From an uncultured Bacteroidales bacterium (GTDB taxonomy: Bacteria > Bacteroidota > Bacteroidia > Bacteroidales > UBA932): DNA of 64,000 nt. The position numbers and the translations under genes are program-made. Numbering within the stretch: position 1 is the first letter of the stretch; every line of letters starts with the position of its first letter. The notes under the pieces were generated by a model. It saw only the letters and a list, made by a program, of their open reading frames with translations, had not been told where the DNA came from and did no database searches. The DNA lies in contig CALVDG010000004.1 in NCBI GenBank assembly GCA_944326255.1, positions 48,794-112,793 on the forward strand, read 5' to 3'. This document shows positions 61,423 through 64,000 of the stretch, piece by piece.

Positions 61423-62933
61423 GTAGAATGATCAAAGTGATACTGTGGGGCGAGGAGGTCGGCCGGCTGCTGTGGGATGAGCGTAAGCACCTGTCTTATT
61501 TCACTTTCAATCCGGATTTTCTGAGCAAAGGAATTGATATTGCCCCGCTTACCGCTCCTATTGGAGATATCGGGAGCAGGATGCCTGTCTACGGTGCATC
61601 GGAGCGCATATATCAGAAGCTTCCCCCTTTCATAGCGGATTCTCTGCCGGATGACTGGGGAAACAGACTATTTGATTACTGGAGGCAGGAGCATCGGATC
61701 CCGGCGGCGGAGATTACCCCTCTCGAGAAATTGTCATTCATTGGAAGCAGAGGCATGGGCGCTCTAGAATTCATTCCCGAGACCGGGAGTTATATAAGCA
61801 GAGGGAAGATAGATATCCAGTCGCTGACAGCCCTTGCTCAAAAGATATTCTCCGACAGGGAGAATGCACGCATCCTTCCGGAAGAGTCCCTGACCATGCA
61901 GTCACTGATCGCCGTAGGCACATCGGCAGGCGGACGTCAGCCCAAGGCCGTAGTCGCTGTTTCCAAGGAAACCGGGGAGATACGTTCTGGACAGATATAC
62001 GGTCTGGAAGGCTACGACTACTGCATTCTGAAGTTCGGTGACCCGGCCCGCTCTTCCGCCGAACTGGAGATGAGCTATTGGCGTATGGCTGTAGACGCCG
62101 GCATACGGATGACTGATTCGAGGCTTATGGAGATAGAGGGCACGAAGCATTTCCTGACTGAACGTTTCGATCGGGAAAACGGCCGGAAACTGCACATACA
62201 GACTCTCGCGGCTATGTATCCGGACGCTGCAAGCTATGAGGACATGCTGCTGGTGTGCCGGAAACTGCAGCTGCCTGAAACCGACTCCGAGGAGGTTTTC
62301 CGCAGGATGGTTTTCAATATCCTGTCCAACAACACCGACGACCACAATAAGAACTTCTCCTTCATCATGAATCCACATGGACAATGGAGACTGGCTCCCG
62401 CATACGACATGACATTCATATTCAACACTGGAGGTTATCAGGCACATGAGGAGCACTGCCTGTCGGCCGGTGGCAAACTGCGTGATTTTACTAAAGAGGA
62501 TATTCTGGCTTTCGCTGCCGCGAACGGCATAAGACGACCGGCATCCATAATTGATAAAGTTGCCGCCTCACTCAGCCGTTTCAGAACCATCGCCACCGGA
62601 TACGGTGTTAAGCAAGAATGGATCTCGCGAATAGAAGCCAATATCCAGCGTCACATGAGCGAATGCGGCTGCATGACGGCCCCTTCCAGCAAAGTCACAT
62701 TTAAGGACACAAAAGGTAATACCATTTCCAATATCAGAGTCGAACAGGCCTACCATGGTAATTATCACCTTCTCGCCGACATCAACGGCTACGAACGCAA
62801 ATACATCATCCGTAAAGGCACGGATCTGCATTCGGAGATAAGTTCCATCGGAGCCAACAGATTGCCTGAGGACTATTTGAGGACTCTCGCAGAGACATTG
62901 CTTGTACCCCAACCCACTAATTTCCACTATTAA
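61419..62933 (+). CDS. hipA: HipA-family Ser/Thr kinase (toxin)
   Basis: Encodes a 504-aa HipA-like kinase. The N-terminal subdomain (IKVILWGEEVGRLLWDER ... GDIGSRMPVYG ... LPDDWGNRLF) and the serine/glycine loop GTSAGGRQPKA (about 167-177, the region phosphorylated in E. coli HipA) are followed by the catalytic NTDDHNKNFSF (Asp307) and the metal-binding LAPAYDMTF. Such kinases phosphorylate glutamyl-tRNA synthetase or other targets and cause growth arrest. It is about 60 residues longer than typical HipA. The extra C-terminal part (about 415-504) is basic and beta-rich and unlike anything I recognise. Confidence 0.9.
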   Translation: MSRMIKVILWGEEVGRLLWDERKHLSYFTFNPDFLSKGIDIAPLTAPIGDIGSRMPVYGASERIYQKLPPFIADSLPDDWGNRLFDYWRQEHRIPAAEITPLEKLSFIGSRGMGALEFIPETGSYISRGKIDIQSLTALAQKIFSDRENARILPEESLTMQSLIAVGTSAGGRQPKAVVAVSKETGEIRSGQIYGLEGYDYCILKFGDPARSSAELEMSYWRMAVDAGIRMTDSRLMEIEGTKHFLTERFDRENGRKLHIQTLAAMYPDAASYEDMLLVCRKLQLPETDSEEVFRRMVFNILSNNTDDHNKNFSFIMNPHGQWRLAPAYDMTFIFNTGGYQAHEEHCLSAGGKLRDFTKEDILAFAAANGIRRPASIIDKVAASLSRFRTIATGYGVKQEWISRIEANIQRHMSECGCMTAPSSKVTFKDTKGNTISNIRVEQAYHGNYHLLADINGYERKYIIRKGTDLHSEISSIGANRLPEDYLRTLAETLLVPQPTNFHY

Positions 62934-62968
62934 TTTAGCTTTACTATGAACTTTACGGTTTGGGAATA

Positions 62969-63011
62969 CAAATAAAACTGTTCCGAAACCGCGTGTGGCC
63001 CCGGAACAGTT
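62969..63011 (-). terminator. Rho-independent terminator of the GH109-type gene
   Basis: On the minus strand AACTGTTCCG...CGGAACAGTT encloses a 16-nt loop and is followed by TTATTTG. It lies between convergent hipA and the GH109-type gene. Confidence 0.78.
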
Positions 63012-63031
63012 CTGTCTATAGCTTCAGGTGC

Positions 63032-64000
63032 TTATTTCTTGTAGGCGAAGTGGAATCCGTCGGTCTTGTCCCAGTCGCCGCGGGTGAAGTCGGGCACCTC
63101 GACGGGCATGTTGCCGTGGAACATGGAGACTGCTCCGAGCTCACCGACGCAGGACCACTCGGCTGCGTCATAGACATCCATGTCGAGGGGCAGGCCGTTG
63201 AGCAGGCAGTAAACCAGGCGGTAGTCCATCACGAAGTCCATACCGCCGTGGCCGCCGACCTTCTTGGCGATCTCGCCCACTTCCTTGTGAATCGGGTGCA
63301 TATATTTCTCCATGAGTGCCTTGCGTGCTGCCTCAGGTACGAAGCTGTGGGAGCTGAGGTCCTCGTGGTCGGGCACCTCGTCCGAGCTGATGTTCTCAGG
63401 CTCGAATGCGAAGCCCTCGACGGGATACTTGTTGGCGAAGCCCTCGGTACCGGTCAGCTGGTACTTGCGGTCGTAGGGACGGGGAGTCATCACGTTGTGG
63501 TGTATCTCGATCATCTTGCCGTTGGCGGTGCTGAGGAGGGTGATGGTGTAGTCACCGTTGGCGCACTCATCGAGGCCCATCTTGTCCTGCACGAGCTTGA
63601 GGCCGTTGACCGACTTGGTATCGAAAGCGACCAGAGTCTCCAGCTTATCGCCTCTGTGGATATTCATGGCCTGGCAGACGGGACCGAAACCGTGTGTGGC
63701 GTATACGTCACCGCGATGGTCCTGGTTGAAGTCCAGACGCCAGTTGCCCTGGTATTCGTCCCAGAAAGGCTCCAGGTTGTGGATGTATCCGCCGGCTCCG
63801 TGAAGTACCTCTCCGAAGAGACCCTGCTGGGCCATGTTGAGGGCGGTCATCTCGAAGAAGTCGTAGACGCAGTTCTCCAGCATCATGCAGTGTCTCTGGG
63901 TACGCTCGGCGGTATTGACAAGTTCCCAGCACTCGGCCAGGGATGTGGCTGCCGGGACCTCAACGGCCACATGCTTGCCCATCTCCATGGCAAATACGGC
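63032..64000 (-). CDS. Gfo/Idh/MocA-type glycosidase, GH109-like (C-terminal part, runs off right edge)
   Basis: The visible 322 residues are the end of a Gfo/Idh/MocA-fold protein. NAD-dependent EKP-type context (HVAVEVPAA) lies near the edge. The long C-terminal domain with GGHGGMDFVMDYRLVYCLLNGLPLDMDVYDAAEWSC and the HNVMTPRPYDRKYQL segment is that of family GH109 (alpha-N-acetylgalactosaminidase) as I know it. These enzymes use NAD to cleave N-acetylgalactosamine from glycans such as mucins. The N-terminal part with the Rossmann fold lies beyond 64000. Confidence 0.85.
   Translation of the reverse strand, partial: AVFAMEMGKHVAVEVPAATSLAECWELVNTAERTQRHCMMLENCVYDFFEMTALNMAQQGLFGEVLHGAGGYIHNLEPFWDEYQGNWRLDFNQDHRGDVYATHGFGPVCQAMNIHRGDKLETLVAFDTKSVNGLKLVQDKMGLDECANGDYTITLLSTANGKMIEIHHNVMTPRPYDRKYQLTGTEGFANKYPVEGFAFEPENISSDEVPDHEDLSSHSFVPEAARKALMEKYMHPIHKEVGEIAKKVGGHGGMDFVMDYRLVYCLLNGLPLDMDVYDAAEWSCVGELGAVSMFHGNMPVEVPDFTRGDWDKTDGFHFAYKK

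Overview
The window reads as a piece of a Bacteroidales (Bacteroidota) chromosome, probably a gut commensal. The evidence is the recurrent TAnnTTTG -7 promoter box, the near absence of Shine-Dalgarno sequences, a fumarate reductase flavoprotein/iron-sulfur pair, a single-chain glycyl-tRNA synthetase, a TPR-transmembrane-HTH regulator with DUF3244 remnants, an M49-type lipoprotein peptidase, DUF4143 ATPases and a GH109-type protein. Housekeeping genes are closely packed and mostly intact. The genus cannot be fixed from sequence alone.

Layout. 0-7.2 kb: two tandem MFS exporters, a Fic protein bracketed by two matching palindromes, two lipoproteins (M49-like peptidase, DUF3089), a decayed DUF3244 stretch, a 233-aa lipoprotein and tRNA-Ala(GGC). 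7.3-9.9 kb: sodB, a repeat-rich spacer, then thyA-folA. 9.9-12.3 kb: a 23-bp tandem repeat followed by a DUF4143 ATPase, convergent with an exported EEP-family protein. 12.3-21.8 kb: a minus-strand run mfd-coaX-OMP-TPR-lptC-ppiD, mostly envelope biogenesis. 21.8-22.0 kb: a very AT-rich divergent spacer with DnaA-box-like sites. 22-30 kb: ruvB, a three-gene glycan cluster, frdA-frdB and an alpha/beta hydrolase. 30-33 kb: hflX, tonB and mdh on the minus strand. 33-35.6 kb: ybeY-mnmG with two perfect parS-like palindromes. 35.6-39.3 kb: a GNAT enzyme, an acyl-CoA synthetase, gcvH and ruvA on the minus strand. 39.4-41.8 kb: sufS-sufE-sufT-like-folK. 42.3-47.4 kb: dsbD, a frameshifted TPR regulator, a DUF3244 relic, a second copy of the 233-aa lipoprotein and a degenerate second tRNA-Ala. 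47.6-50.2 kb: glycyl-tRNA synthetase and a dihydroorotate dehydrogenase-like protein. 50.1-52.5 kb: a DUF3791/DUF3990/small-protein module overlapping a glycosyltransferase. 52.5-55.2 kb: a propeller lipoprotein and about 1.7 kb with no gene I can support. 55.2-60.5 kb: mutS, an orphan MacB-like permease, a 22-bp tandem repeat and a second DUF4143 ATPase. 60.5-64 kb: a deletion-fused relic, a HipB/HipA pair with an operator-like palindrome, and a truncated GH109-type gene.

The most unusual signals are these. Both DUF4143 ATPase genes are preceded by short tandem repeat arrays of nearly equal period (23 and 22 bp) but unrelated sequence. The Fic gene lies between two 12-bp-arm palindromes with identical 13-nt spacing. 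Two parS-like sites lie about 400 bp apart, one inside mnmG, and 13 kb away is an AT-rich origin-like spacer. A lipoprotein plus tRNA-Ala block is duplicated 40 kb apart, with vestigial DUF3244 genes at each copy. The DUF3990 ART-like module has the layout of a toxin-antitoxin system.
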